Source of the DNA: Pohlia nutans
Taxonomy: Eukaryota; Streptophyta; Bryopsida; Bryales; Mniaceae
DNA length: 64,000 nucleotides
Assembly (NCBI GenBank): GCA_022496805.1
Contig: CM040089.1
Coordinates: forward strand, 1,118,501-1,182,500
Direction of reading: 5' to 3'
The notes under the pieces were generated by a model that was not told the origin of the DNA, made no database searches, and worked only from the letters and a program-made list of their open reading frames with translations. How positions within the stretch are numbered: the first letter of the stretch is position 1; the number at the start of each line of letters is the position of its first letter. The position numbers and the translations under genes are program-made. Shown here one piece after another: positions 1-11,687 of this stretch.

Positions 1-778
1 AGCTTCAACTCTAAAGAGTATATGGAAGACATCCTTATTAGAAAACATCTGTAAGGTTGAATTTGAAATAAAATGCCTTGATATTTTTCAAATAAATTTA
101 CAAGATTTGTTTTTGAAAATTCACTAAAATTACAATTCAGTACTCTCATCATGTAATTCATTATGATTGGTTGAAATCATTATGCTTCAATAGTGGTGTC
201 AAAGTTGTTCACATAAGTTTTGTTATGGTTCGATATAAGTGTCTTGAAAACTCTTTGTAAGCATTCAAAAGATAAATTTATAGGTTGAAATATTGCACAT
301 TATGCAAAAGATGATTCAATGTTGTACATTATGCGTTTTTGACCAATCATTCCAAAATTCATAAAATAATGAGTATTTTTTTATTTCTCATATAATTAAA
401 ACAATAATATCTTTTACAATCAAATTTAAGCATATTTCAACGCTATTACTTAATTCAACGGTATGAATGTCATGGAAAAGCCATCATCTACAACTTTCAT
501 TTATATGTTAGCTTCAAAGAATGAATTTAGTGCGTATTCAACAACTCAAAACTTTGGAAATTTCTTGGACAAAATAGAAGCTCATATGGAATGGAAGGAC
601 CTAGTAAATTCAATTTAGACATTTGTTTCTTTTCTATTTTGACTTCATTTACGTGAAGGTGACTACCTGAGTATTTTATGTGAAGAAAATCACACTGCAA
701 AAACATCACCATGGATGAGAAAATGACAAGTGATTATGTACATCGTCCAAAAAATGGACGCTTGGGCTTAGGGGTTGA
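1..778. repeat. Truncated TTAA-type MITE (right end)
   Basis: The right terminus is visible: ...GGGCTTAGGGG followed by TTGA (775-778), a decayed TTAA. The first few hundred bases resemble the interior of the elements at 7223-7799 and 57125-57702, while the last 40 bases match the right end of the copy at 36250-36841. The left end is outside the window or lost. ORFs inside are short and not convincing. Confidence 0.55.
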
Positions 779-1255
779 AACCATGAATCCTTGGCCTTTA
801 GAAGAGAAACATTGAGGATTAAAAAGGCACCTTGAGTTGAATGGAAAAGTTATAATTTACACTTTGGACTTTCTTTTATTACACTCGTGTCACATTCTAA
901 TATCTTCATAGAATATTGGATGTTGTGTACACATGTGATTGGAGAATTTCTAAATATCATCATTCCAAACTAATGCACATTGGTTGCCAAAGGTTTGACA
1001 TAAAGCGTTTTGAATGTACATATTGATAACATTCTTGAGCGACCTTGGCTTGGTCTTTTTTCAATTTTCTTTTTCTACGGTCCTTTTTTACAAGAATGTT
1101 TTCGAATTGAAGAATAACAATCTTACTCTAAGGCTATGTTCTCACTTAACCTTTACTAGCTACTAAGTGTGCACTAAAATTGCATGCATTTATTCACCGT
1201 CCAAACCATCTTTCTTTAGCAACCGCCAATCTTACTTGGTATAGAATAAGGACGG
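779..1255. other. AT-rich intergenic DNA, no gene seen
   Basis: No ORF, RNA gene or repeat border that I could support between the end of the first MITE and the target duplication of the next one. Confidence 0.5.
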
Positions 1256-1263
1256 TATTATTT

Positions 1264-1678
1264 CTCGGGGAGTGCACTTAAAGTTAAGATTAGGAATCAC
1301 GTGAGTGCGTACTTTTGACCCCCCTATGTATGTACTAAAACATTATTTAAAAATTGTAAGAAAAATATGAAGTTATTAAACACAATCTAAACTTCTTGTT
1401 GTATAAATTTCAAAAAATAATCACCTGTAAATATTTTTAATTTTTTTTTTAAAGTGAAAAACAACACATTTTAGTTCAAACTTCTATAATTTCTTTTAAT
1501 AAGCTTTTAAAAACTTTTGGTCCTGGAATTTATACCAAATGATAGATATATACGTAATGATTTAGCAACTAAAAAATCTTAATTTAAAAACTATTTAAAA
1601 GCCAAGTATTGTAGGGGGTATGCTATTAAAACGCACTCACGTGTATTTCTAATCTTAACTTTAAGTGCACTCCCCGGG
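1264..1678. mobile_element. hAT-like MITE, copy 1 (415 bp)
   Basis: It starts CTCGGGGAGTGCAC and ends with the inverted GTGCACTCCCCGGG. The terminal inverted repeat runs on for more than 40 bases with few mismatches. It is flanked by the direct 8-bp duplication TATTATTT (1256-1263 and 1679-1686). A copy of exactly the same length lies at 52703-53117, and a shorter relative at 59555-59864, each with its own 8-bp duplication. It has no coding capacity, so it is non-autonomous. An 8-bp duplication is typical of the hAT superfamily; that assignment is inference. Confidence 0.85.
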
Positions 1679-1946
1679 TATTATTTGCAATGTGGAACTC
1701 AATGCTTTTCAAACAACTTTGGAATTTGAGGCAATTCTTTTGTAAATAAAAAATAAAAATAAAAAAATAAAAAAACGAAGATTTCAAGCAATTAAAAGCG
1801 GTTTTTATATTGTGGTATAGCTAGGGCCATTAGCAAGAAATGGCACGATACTCTCTCTCATACATACAAGACAATTCAAACAACAAATGCATAGGTTTGA
1901 ACGTCACATACACCAGTGCAAAGGGTGCCTAATTCCACCAAAAATA

Positions 1947-2013
1947 ACCACCAAAAGTGTCCGATTCCACCAAAGATCTAGATCTTTGGTGGAACTGGAC
2001 ACTTTTTGGTGGT
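1947..2013. repeat. Near-perfect zero-loop palindrome
   Basis: Two arms of about 33 bases meet at AGATCT|AGATCT (centre 1979/1980). Each carries TTGGTGGAA and GGACACTTTTGGTGGT-like blocks, with a couple of mismatches and one indel between arms. There is no spacer, so the DNA can extrude as a cruciform. It may be the remnant of a foldback element. Confidence 0.8.
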
Positions 2014-2449
2014 CCACTACAATGTAAAAACAGAGGCCTTCAACAAAGCTAAAAGGTATTATTTATATTAAACAATATTTTTCATAAGGCCAAATACGAA
2101 CATACCCTAACTTAGAGGCATCATTTTCATTGTTGAAAAATGATACCTTTGTATTAGCATTGTAAAAAAGGGACCAAACCAAAAACAATTCAAAAATGTT
2201 AATATGGTGGCATGGTATATTTTCGTTTTTTAACCCTTAAAAGGCCAAAAAGCCTTTTGTGGCCGTATAGTATATTTTGTATTTAGTGATATTTGATCAA
2301 ATAACAATGACCAAACACTTTTCAGTACAAAGTAAAATTAATAGTCATAATAATATGTATATAAAAATATATCACAATTTGTATATTAAACCACAGCTTA
2401 ACAATTATAAGGCTAAATACAAGTTGTAGAAAGGGTTCCCAAGGGCATT

Positions 2450-2897
2450 TTAACCCTTTAACGTCCATATCCACCACCGATTTAAAAGATGTGTTATAAA
2501 ATATTTGATGAATCACAAGAATGGAGTTGATATATAAAGAAAAGTTGTAAATGTCAATGTGTAGATCACTTATGTATAATTAGATTTATTGTGTTTTTTA
2601 TTAATATTTTTTAATTAATTTTGCAAGGTTTTCTTTTGAAATTCACTTCAAAATCCGAAATTGATAATTTTTTATTTAAAAAATTTGGCAAATGAAACTT
2701 CACATAAACCACTCTTTTTATTTAAAAAAAATTCACAATATCTTATTTTGAAGATCCATACCGTACAAATAGTAGTCAACTAGCACAAGAACCAAGGAAA
2801 TTTTGAATAGATGAAGAAATGTACGAGATGTAATTAAAAGAAGGCTTACAATCTATTCATCGTCCAATATATGGTTGCAAGCGCATCAAAGGGTCAA
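2450..2897. mobile_element. TTAA-type MITE, family C copy 1
   Basis: The left end is TTAA-CCCTTTAACGTCC at 2450; the right end is ...CATCAAAGGG-TCAA at 2894-2897. The interior (GTTATAAAATxTTTGATGAAT block, then a block ending in GCGC.TCAAA) matches 8402-8905. It shares its right target site with the next element, so the two are end to end. Another TTAACCCTTAA start sits at 2230 with no matching partner. Confidence 0.65.
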
Positions 2898-3465
2898 CCC
2901 TTAACTGCCTAAGCGTCCCTTTTTTAGACGCTTTACAAATTTCATCCATGTTTTCTCCTCCGTCATGCACTTTTTGCAATATGACTTTTTTACTATAGAT
3001 TTAATGGTAAGTTAGCTTCATGCATGCATGAACCAATTAAAAAGGGGACAATTTGTGAAATTTTTATGCCTTATTTCATGTTGCAGTCATTCACCAAAAA
3101 TTTCAAAGATTTTAGTCTAAACGTGCTATTGAAAAAATAAACTCATAAAATTAAGCAACCAAAAAATCTCCAAAAATCACTACACTTAGAGTATTACATT
3201 TCAACCCATCACAAAATTTCATCCGTAGATTGATATCTTATTTGTGATTGAATTGCAAAAGAATTCTGAATTTTAAGTTTCAAGTTTTATACAAAAGTAT
3301 TGATGATAGCAATCATAGATCTTACAATATGGATAGAGTCCAAAATTCAGAATGTACAACTTTTATTCATACATCAAGTTCAAAATATCCCTCTTAGTCG
3401 CATTTTATAATGCATCTTTGCAAAACTGCCGAATTTGGAGAGGGCTCTAGGCATTTAGGGGTTGA
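2894..3465. mobile_element. TTAA-type MITE, family B copy 1
   Basis: The ends are TCAA-CCCTTAACTGCC (2894) and GGCATTTAGGGG-TTGA (3462-3465). The interior matches the elements at 32378-32953, 36250-36841 and 43884-44460, including the shared CATTATAAAATGCA and GATGCAT blocks; it is in the same orientation as 43884. The terminal TTAAs have drifted to TCAA and TTGA. No coding capacity. Confidence 0.75.
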
Positions 3466-4737
3466 TCTAATTCTAAATCACACCAATTCTTTTCATTGGC
3501 TCGATCTAACTCTTGACATATGTAAAGTACAAAATTTACCTTCATGGATACAGAGTCCTTTACAGAATCTCTCAAAAGAAGGCATTCACTGACAATCCAG
3601 GTTATGTAATAAGTTGCTACTGATTCATTTCCTGTTCAAAGTTCAGATCAATAATTGCCACAACAGGAAATGCAAAGGGCGCCCAAAAATCATTGTCATC
3701 ACCCAGGATTTTATTAAATTTATTGGCCACAAGACAGGCGGGGGTACCCAAAATCACCATGTAGTACCCTAAAGTGCTACTTGGTCATATGTTCAATGAG
3801 TGCACATTCCCTAACTAAAGCAAAAAGTGATATTTGAACATTACTAAGAAAATTTTGATCCTTCAATTTTTTTTGCATATGGTATCTAAATAATGCATTT
3901 TTTGATGCATAGGAATTTTCTTATATTTATCAACAAAATATACAAAATATGACTAGTAGTTTGATAATAAGAACAGGATGCTCAATACAAAAAATGTCGA
4001 TTTTGGGTATCCTTAATTTTATTTTCAACCTCTAATGACTTAAATTCTAAATAAAGAATGATAATTCAAGTTGACATCATAAATGAATAGTGGCAAATAG
4101 ACAAGGTATCTATCCAAAGTTTAGATCACCTAGAGAAAATTGGATTATAAAAATTCGATCTCTCACTTCTTTGTTAGTTTATGGTAATTATGTAACTCAT
4201 AGGCGAGGTTTTTGTACTTATGCATTCCTCTGATATAGCTTAGATTTGTAGCAATTTGTTGATTTTTGTGCACCTTTGAATGCGTATGAGTTTGAATGTC
4301 AAAGAAGTATGTCTTAAGAAAATTCTAAACTAGAATGGATAGATGGTTTGCCTAAAATTATAGATAATGATTTTGATGAGGCATAATGGTCTCCCTCCCT
4401 ACTCCCATATAATATCAAAGTGAACATTGTGAATGCGTAACACATGTGTGCAATGTTAGCAAGTCACTTGTTATTTTTAAGGAAATGAGGGACCATTGAT
4501 ACACACAAATAAGCCCTACTATTTAGGAAATTGAGACTTGCATAGAACACAAAACTTAATCATAGAATATTTTCGTGGCTAATTTGTTTTATATAAATGA
4601 CAAAGGCTTTTGAACTTACAACTTACGTCAAATGACTTTGATCCATTATGTTTGCTATTTTTAAAATTGCCATGTCACATTAACATACCAAATCTAAATT
4701 ACATGAGAAAGAGATAACTATGAGTATAGGGTGTTCT
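3466..4737. other. AT-rich intergenic DNA, nothing identified
   Basis: Low-complexity AT-rich sequence with stops in all frames and no repeat borders that I could pair. Confidence 0.5.
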
Positions 4738-4934
4738 CATGGTAGGGGTGAGTGAGAAAAGTAGTCCATAGTGATGGACTTTTGGAGAAAATGGACTTCG
4801 GAAAATTGATGGATGTATGAAAATTTGGTTCAATGGCCCTTTGTCCAGTGGGCACTAGGTCATTAACATTACGAATAGACACTTTATTCACTTTGGCCTT
4901 GAAAAAGGTCGGAGTTTCTATCTATCTATCTATG
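4738..4934 (+). repeat. SINE-like repeat with (TATC)n tail, copy 1
   Basis: It begins near GGTAGGGGTGAGTGAG and passes through CCCTTTGTCC.GTGGGCA and GAATAGACACTTTATTCA. It ends GGAGTTT followed by four TATC units. The same module in the same relative order lies on the minus strand at 23594-23710 and 42955-43110. A constant 3' end with a short tandem tail suggests retroposition. I see no tRNA A/B boxes, so it may be a LINE 3' end rather than a tRNA-derived SINE. Confidence 0.6.
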
Positions 4935-6082
4935 AAAATTTGAAAGTTTAGGGGTATGAAGGTTATACACACAATGATATTTTTGGCTTTGTTTATTTTT
5001 GGGCCAGTGCCCCGGTATGACCAAATTAGTAGAAAATACGATTTAGTGTTTCAATTAAATGTAGTGTAAAAAGAATCGTAGATAGTTATAACTTCATTAT
5101 TCAAATTTTTAGGTGGTCTCATATGATTGGATGTTGAATAATTATGAAGTTATATTCTAAAACTAAAATCTTTTCATTCTATGATATTTAATAAGCCTTT
5201 AAAACCTAAGAAAGGAAAAATGTGCGATATTTTGAAACTCATATGAAAGGCTTGTTTCTTAAAGCACATGTACATATGGTGATTTAGTGAAAATTGAAAT
5301 TTATATACCAAAAATATTATGGGAAGGGTAAAAATCATTAAAATATCAATTTTTAACGACAAACACGTTTTTTACATTGTTATTACAAATCAAATTTAAT
5401 GCATTAAAGATGGCTAATTTTGAAAAATAAATTTGATGAAAATCATAATTAAATAAAAAAGTAAGATGTAATTGAAAATATTTTCTAATTAAAGACTTTT
5501 TAACCACTACATTCACTACTTTCACTATTTCAGAAAGTAATACTTGATTTTGAGGCCAAAGAGACCCCTCTACCATGAGAACATCCTATAGCTCATAGAA
5601 AAGGAATAACTCACTTTAGTTATTTTTGAGGTTGATATACATTGAGGGCCTATTTATGGAGGGTCCTAGATCAAAGTCCACTAAATGGTGAAAATGACAC
5701 GATAACTGCATAACTATGTTAGATGATAGAATGTAGATATTTGCTAAACTACCTAACAAAGAAGATTTAAGAAAAAAAACTTTGAACTAAGTACAATATT
5801 GAAGTGATATAATATTTGTTGTTAAGGTTATGTTTGCTAGGTTAGTAGGGTCATATTCATCATTGGTTGTTATGCTAGTGGTAAATGATAAACAATATAA
5901 ATACCCAAGGTTTGAAATTGTTAGGAGTGCTATGCCTAAAAAGCTCTAGTAAAAGTATTACGGAATTTTATTATTTGTGGAGAATTATATAAATATATAC
6001 ATGTACTATCGTATGTGCTATCTTTATAAGCTATATTGTATTGATTTGAGGTTGGTTCTATGTAATGTCCTTTAATTCTAAG
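4935..6082. other. AT-rich intergenic DNA, nothing identified
   Basis: Short ORFs only (up to 76 codons on the minus strand near 5346-5576). They have AT-driven composition and no recognisable motif; I do not treat them as genes. Confidence 0.5.
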
Positions 6083-6370
6083 AGCATCTCCACCAACACT
6101 CTAGATATAGCTCTTTGGCTGTGGAAGAATGAATGTGCATGGCTTGATCAACAATTTATCCCGCAATTTATTTGGAAGGAGACACTGAATACAACAACCG
6201 AGGGCCTTCAAAACGACTCAAGCTAGTGCATCTTCTCTTCTCAATTGCACATCATGATTGCACAATCCATGTGTGATGACTTGTGAGTGGCTTATTTACT
6301 ATTTTTCAAAGTCTAATTGAGGAGTGATGTCGGTGGGGAGCTACATAATATGCCCTGAAATTTTGGGGGT
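6083..6370 (+). repeat. Dispersed repeat, pair with 22686-22930
   Basis: It begins AGAGCATCTCCACCAA. A block near 6225-6290 (ATCTTCTCTTCTCAATTGCACATCATGATTG region, then a stretch ending in GTGAGTGGCTTA) recurs in inverted orientation within an intron of the terpene synthase gene at 22686-22930. A short imperfect hairpin (arms near 6402-6425 and 6440-6463) follows directly. The family is unknown; the shared start suggests a MITE. Confidence 0.5.
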
Positions 6371-6809
6371 TAAGAGCTGCTAGGGGCAATGTTTTTTTTT
6401 CATGGCGATTTTAAGCTTCTGGTAGCTCCTTAGAAGCAGCTGCTAGAAGCTAAAAATTGCCAGAAAAAACACTGCTAGGGGAGATGAGTGCTCGAAAGAT
6501 AAGAAATTTGAAAATATTCCAGCTTTTTCAGGCAAATTAGTTAGCAAATCTAGTAGAAGTAGTGAGTGACAATCTCCCCAACCTCATGTGAACACAATAA
6601 GTTAACAAATATTCTAAGGTGATATTGGAGAGTGTGATAATAATGAGTTCAGAGTGCAGTGTTTATGAAGAAATTATATAAGAAGTTTGATTCTGTTTTC
6701 TATGGAAAGAATCGTCTATTAGATCCCAAAGATCATAATCAAAACATGAGAAAGGAAATTAAAATGATACCCATTCAACAAGTTACTTAATTCGGGTAAC
6801 TTAACTTAT

Positions 6810-7074
6810 TGTAATGAAGTTGACAAAATTGATGACCTGGCTCACTCACTCACTCTACAGCAGTGAGTGTCCGCCAATGAGGCCACGGTGGTGTGTGGCA
6901 TTAGTACAAAAGCTGGCACTTGTCCAAGCCTGCAGCGTGCCGACCCATTCTCTCTCCCTCCCGCTTGTAAGAAAATTGATTTCCTTCCGCCTCTGTCTGC
7001 TCAATTGATGTGCACACTGTGCACTGGTCAGTCGCTAGTCATGAGTCACGAGACGCCACTTCATGCTCACTTTC
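6810..7074. other. Locally GC-richer stretch without a recognisable gene
   Basis: The composition rises and CTCACTCACTC runs appear, similar in feel to the promoter/leader of the U-box gene near 11,080-11,160. Two overlapping plus-strand ORFs (6814-7008 and 6867-7085) occur, but neither shows a motif. This may be a displaced promoter or gene remnant. Confidence 0.3.
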
Positions 7075-7849
7075 TTAACCCCTAAACGCTCAAACGACCA
7101 TTTTCTGGTCGCTGCCCGAAATTGATGGCTGCCCGGATCCAAAAATTTGAAAAAATAAAAAAAATTTAAATATACTACATTAAGTTTACTTTCCAATGCA
7201 ATTTGAATTATGTCAGTTTGAGTTAACCCCTAAGTGCCCAAGGGTTTTCTTGAAATGCTAGATGTGTCATAATGTCCATCTTACTCAACTCTTATGAGCT
7301 TCAATTTTTAAACATATGTAGAGCACAACAGTAAGACAACATCCATAAGGTTAAATTTTGGAAAAATGCTATGAATTATTTTATAATCAATTTACAATAA
7401 TTTCTTTGAAAATTCATAAAATATACATGTTTGGTCATTTTGACTTGGAATCAAGTATGATAGGTCAAAAACATTGGTTTTATATGGTGGCTACCTTGTT
7501 CATGTTAGAACTAATCTTATTTTGTAAAAAACTTAAAGATTCCATTCCGGGCAGATTTTCAAAATTGTGACAATTTGAGAGGCTGTCACTTTGAGGGCTT
7601 TAGGGGAAATTCAGTAAAAGTTTTTTCAGAATTTCTTTTTGGAAAAGTTGCTCAGTTTCAATATCTACAAGGGAAAAAAATGACGCTCAAAAATTGTTAT
7701 TTTTGCAAAAGTTATGGACGTTTAAAGTGGGCTGAACTTTTTTTAAACTCTGAAATTTTGGATCGACCATATATGGTCAATTAGGCAGTTAGGGGTTAAA
7801 CTCCACGTGAAAGAATCATGTGAGGGGTTCTTGGGCTTTTAGGGGTTAA
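7075..7849. mobile_element. TTAA-type MITE, family E, deleted and interrupted
   Basis: The outer ends are TTAA-CCCCTAAACG (7075) and CTTTTAGGGG-TTAA (7846-7849). The left 150 bases match the inverted right part of the element at 53838-54387, including a CGACCATTTTCTGGTCG mini-palindrome. It is split at the sequence GAGTTAAACTCCAC by a second element (7223-7799). The part beyond the insertion is shortened. Confidence 0.75.
7223..7799. mobile_element. TTAA-type MITE, family D copy 1, nested
   Basis: The ends are TTAA-CCCCTAAGTGCCC (7223) and GGCAGTTAGGGG-TTAA (7796-7799). It is flanked by a perfect TTAA duplication inside an older family-E element. The uninterrupted relative at 54220-54235 reads GAGTTTAACTCGG on its own strand, i.e. 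a single TTAA at the corresponding place. The inverted copy is at 57125-57702. Short ORFs at 7358-7570 and 7575-7784 lie inside and are not genes. Confidence 0.85.
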
Positions 7850-8405
7850 CCCTTTGATTCACCCCTAAATAACAGAGGGGGTAAGGGCAAAACCTAGATG
7901 TGTTATAAAATGCTACTTCTGCAACTTTGATGAAGTTTGGTCCAAAAGAGAAAATGAAAAACGTGATCTTTAGTAATTATCCGTTCGGTCAAACTTTCAG
8001 AAAATGTTTTAGACGCTCATTTAACGAATTTAGAAGCATTTACCATTTAATATTCACCAAAATTACAAATTTTAGTTTTGGAATTTGGAATTTGGTATGA
8101 CTGGTTAAATCTAGACATTCGATTCTAAAATTCAGAAAAAAAAAATTTCAAAGGAGAGACTGACATCATTAGTTTCTCGAAATAGTGAATTTTGTAACCC
8201 TACGACAATATTGAGGTCATTGTCTTTGAGAAATTCTCATTGGTGGAGTTTTACTCGGATTGACATGATTCAAATTGGGTTGGAAAGTAGATTTGATTTC
8301 CTATTTGAATTTTTTGTTTTTTATTAAAAAAATAATTCATCATGGGCAGCCCGTAAAACAAAGGGCAACAAACATGAGATAGTCGTTTGGTCACTTAGGG
8401 GTTAA
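7846..8405. mobile_element. TTAA-type MITE, family E copy 2
   Basis: It starts TTAA-CCCTTTGATTC (7846), has an ACCTAGATGTGTTATAAAATG block, and ends GGTCACTTAGGGG-TTAA (8402-8405). The interior matches 53838-54387 in the same orientation. Both of its terminal TTAA sites are shared with neighbouring elements, so it is the middle link of a chain. Confidence 0.75.
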
Positions 8406-8905
8406 TGTCCCAATTCAACATTGCTTTCAAAGATGCGTTATAAAATGTTTGATGAATTAAAAAAATGGAGTTGATGTACAAAGCTAAGCTGTCAATGTCA
8501 ATGTGAAGATCTCATCTATATGGTTGGATTTATCATATTTTTTAATTAATAAATTGTAATTAAAATTTCAAGATTTTCTTTTGGAATTCAATTAAAAATC
8601 CCAAATTAACCAATTAAAAATTAAAAATTGTTGTAATGGAATTGGAATAACATGCACTATGAGATGGTATGATTTCCATTATTTGATTCTACTTATTTTG
8701 GAAAATCGTGTTTAAGGTCTCACTTTTTGTACTATGAATGAAACTTGACATAAACCAATTATGTTATTTAAAAAAATCACAATATCTTATTTTGAAGATC
8801 CAAGAGAAATTTTGAATGGATGAAAACCGTTCATATAGTCAAGAAAATAATATGAATGAATTTGTTCATTGTCCACTATGTGGACACATGCGCGTCAAAA
8901 GTTGA
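8402..8905. mobile_element. TTAA-type MITE, family C copy 2
   Basis: It follows the previous element with a shared TTAA. Its interior matches 2450-2897 (TTATAAAATGTTTGATGAATT, then TGTCAATGTGAAGATC, then a GCGCGTCAAAAG right end followed by TTGA at 8902). The left terminal CCC has decayed to TGTCCC. Confidence 0.6.
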
Positions 8906-10063
8906 GTTTTTCCCTCACTCTTTTTCCTCTTCTTTACGAAAATAAAAATAAATTTCATTGCGCTAAACCAACTAATGAACATCGTCACCCTTGCGTGCTC
9001 AAACTCACATGGATTAATACAAATATATCTTTGAAGAGTTTTTCAAATTAGCTCTAAAAGGACAAGCTTATCATCATGCTTGTGAAGCACTAGCAGGACT
9101 ATGATAATTGAGGATAGTAAAAGGAAGTTGTTTGGTAATAAGGAGAATTTATGTCATTTATCAATCAATTTCAACCTATGATTCTTTAGAGGGTTAATGT
9201 TCAAACGTGTGATCCAAATAGTCAAGAGACCAATCACAAGTAGAATGCCTCATGTATTTTTTTAGTAGTTTCGAGTAGATTTTATGTAAACTTTATTTTG
9301 TTCATTTTTTATCTGATGTAAAATTTGGCCCCATTTAAATTACATTTTTCACAACATGATTGTTTAAGCTTATCATTTTACATCATATGCAATATTGATA
9401 ATTTTACATTATATGTAATATTCTTCACTAATTCTAGTGATGTAAAATTTGATCCCATTTAAATTATATTTTTCACAATATGATTGTGTAAGTTTATCAT
9501 TTTAAAATCATGAATTCTTGATCCTTCAGGAGTTCTAAAAGGGCTCAATATCCTAAATTGATGGACAATGATGATTACCCATGTATAGTGATTTGTGATT
9601 GGTTCCCGGTTTAAATATAAGAATACAACGGTTTATGGATGTAGAGATCATAGCTTGTGACACCAAATTTTGAATGTGATGATAGTAGTCACAGGGTGAA
9701 TTGAAGAGAGAACAAAGTCAATGCTTTAACACAAAGCTATGTGTGATTTGGATATTTGAGTTAACCGAAAACAAGGAGGGTTTTGTACATAGTCTATGCA
9801 GAGTCGAAAATCTTATATAAGCAATTTCTGACACTACTTACACATGACTAGTCCTTTGGTCCCTTCATGAATAGAGCCATAGGCTTGGGGGAGCTTGTAG
9901 GAACTTTCCTTTAGCATTGGGGAGGTCACGAGTTCCACTGTCATGGAGGGTGCAAAGTCTTGCTTTAGATTATTCTTCAACTCACCATAGTCTAGTTTTA
10001 CCTTTTTTTTGAACAAAAAACGAGTTGAAGGTGAGTATGAGGTGAGTTTCCACCTCTTTTCGG
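8906..10063. repeat. Intergenic DNA with a 124-bp tandem duplication
   Basis: The segment starting GATGTAAAATTTGG at 9315 is repeated from 9439 (GATGTAAAATTTGATCC), with diverged copies sharing ATTTTTCACAA.ATGATTG. The rest is AT-rich with no supportable gene. Confidence 0.6.
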
Positions 10064-10444
10064 TTAACCCTTAAACGTCAAAGCAAGCTCCATGGGCTTG
10101 TTATAAAGGAATAATTGAGGAAAAAAATTAGTTTTTCTCAACCAAATCAAGAGAGAATTGGTGCATTGGAAAGCTACTGAAAAAGCGATTTAAATTCTTG
10201 ATTTGCGCCTCATTTGGGAGCTTGTGGAATCATCCACAAGCAATCGAAGTAGTCGAAGTGAACAGAAGTTGAAGTTGGGCAGTACAGGTCGTTTTTGAAA
10301 AAGTGCCGCAGTGCAATAGTGCCGCAGTGGTGGCTGGCTAGCAAAGCCGTTTTTCTGTTTTTTTCGATTTTTTTTTTTTCTCCTCCAAAAATATTTAGAT
10401 ACCTTCCGGGCTGCCCCCAGGCCCTCTTGACGTTTAAGGGTTAA
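10064..10444. mobile_element. TTAA-type MITE, family G copy 1
   Basis: The ends are TTAA-CCCTTAAACGTCAA (10064) and TTGACGTTTAAGGG-TTAA (10441-10444), a clean 4-bp duplication. The inverted repeat is longer than in the other families. An inverted relative lies at 48930-49334 (shared AAGCAAGC.CCA and TTTTCTCAACCAAA blocks). A lone left end of the same kind is at 44628. Confidence 0.8.
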
Positions 10445-11590
10445 CTCTATTGTATGAATAAGTTATGAATTTTCACTTGTAATTTTCTATATAAAAAAAA
10501 AAAACACATGAATGATGAGCAGTGATCTCAGAACCATTTTATGACATTTAGCATAGGGTGCTACCTCCCACATAAATGGTAGATACTTTTGCTACCTTGT
10601 GAATGTACTATTCACGATACCTCTATAATATCCGGCAATACCCTTGATATATTAAGGTGATACCATGATGATATCCGCAGAATATTGCTAAATATTTATT
10701 TAAGTTGCTAAATATTTATAACATGATGAGCATTCTCACTACATTTAAAAAAAAAAATCATTTTCTTTCTTTATATATTTAGCAGCCCCATTTTTGGGGT
10801 AAAAATCCAGCTAATTTTAGCCAGTTTTGAGATCACTGATGATGAGTGTTCAAGTTCAACTGGTGTGCATCATGGTCAACACGAGACATAAATTTTCCGA
10901 GCCACGCTTTTGGAACAGGCACGCTTTTGGGAAGGGAGGGAGGAGTGAGTAAGTTAGAGGGTACCGTCAATAGTAGTGAGTAGTGCCGCCTCTTTTGCTT
11001 TGCAGTAGACTTACTTGTAGGTGGCGCAGCAGCACCAATGAAGTGGGCGCCACCCTCGAGGAAACGGGGGATCAATCCCAAGGATCGTGTCAGGCAGCAG
11101 CCATCACTCACTCCCAGCCTACTTACACTGTCTAGCTCACTCCCTCCCTCCCTCCCTCCCTGCACTCAACAACCGCAACTCTCCTCAATCCATTCACAGA
11201 CTCCCGCAGTAAAATCAAATCACCGCACACTCGCATCAATGCACCCCCACCCAATGCCATTCCACAATCTCACTCTCCTATTCTAGCTTACGCTCCATCA
11301 CATTCCTTGCCTGAGACTCGAAGCATAGCATGCAGCAAACACCCTTCATCTAGCGTTCCATTTAATGCAGGGTTGCATCCGATTCCATGAACTAGAGTAG
11401 TGTAATCAAATCACACTCGCATCAATGCCACCCGAAGCCATTCCATTACTATTGTAGCTATACTACATCGTCACTCAGTAGTAACCCACCTGCGTTCCTT
11501 GCCTGAGCTAGACTAGAAGCATAGCATGCAGCATTGAGAGCGTTGTTGTTGGTGTTAGTGCAGGTTTCTTTCAGAGTCGTATCCGATTTG
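10445..11590 (+). promoter_or_regulatory. Upstream region of the U-box gene
   Basis: The sequence is AT-rich to about 10,830, then composition climbs. A pyrimidine run of five CTCC-type units sits near 11,139-11,160, and several short direct repeats with CACTCGCATCAATGC occur at 11,228 and 11,409. These features suit a plant promoter and 5' leader, but I see no unambiguous TATA box and cannot place the transcription start. Confidence 0.4.
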
Positions 11591-11664
11591 ATGCTTGGCG
11601 ATGGCGACGGTTCTCTGACCCCGAGCTGGACAAGCTCAACATGAGCAAGGCAGCATTGCTGTAA
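11591..11664 (+). promoter_or_regulatory. Cluster of three upstream ORFs
   Basis: Three short ORFs precede the main ATG: 11591-11644 (17 codons plus stop), 11601-11618 (5 codons plus stop, different frame) and 11641-11664 (7 codons plus stop). The first ends in ATGA, overlapping the ATG of the third. The last stop lies 23 bases before the U-box ATG at 11688. If the transcript starts upstream, they should lower or condition translation of the main ORF; that is inference. Confidence 0.5.
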
Positions 11665-11687
11665 GTTGTTTTTGTTTTGTGTTGGAG

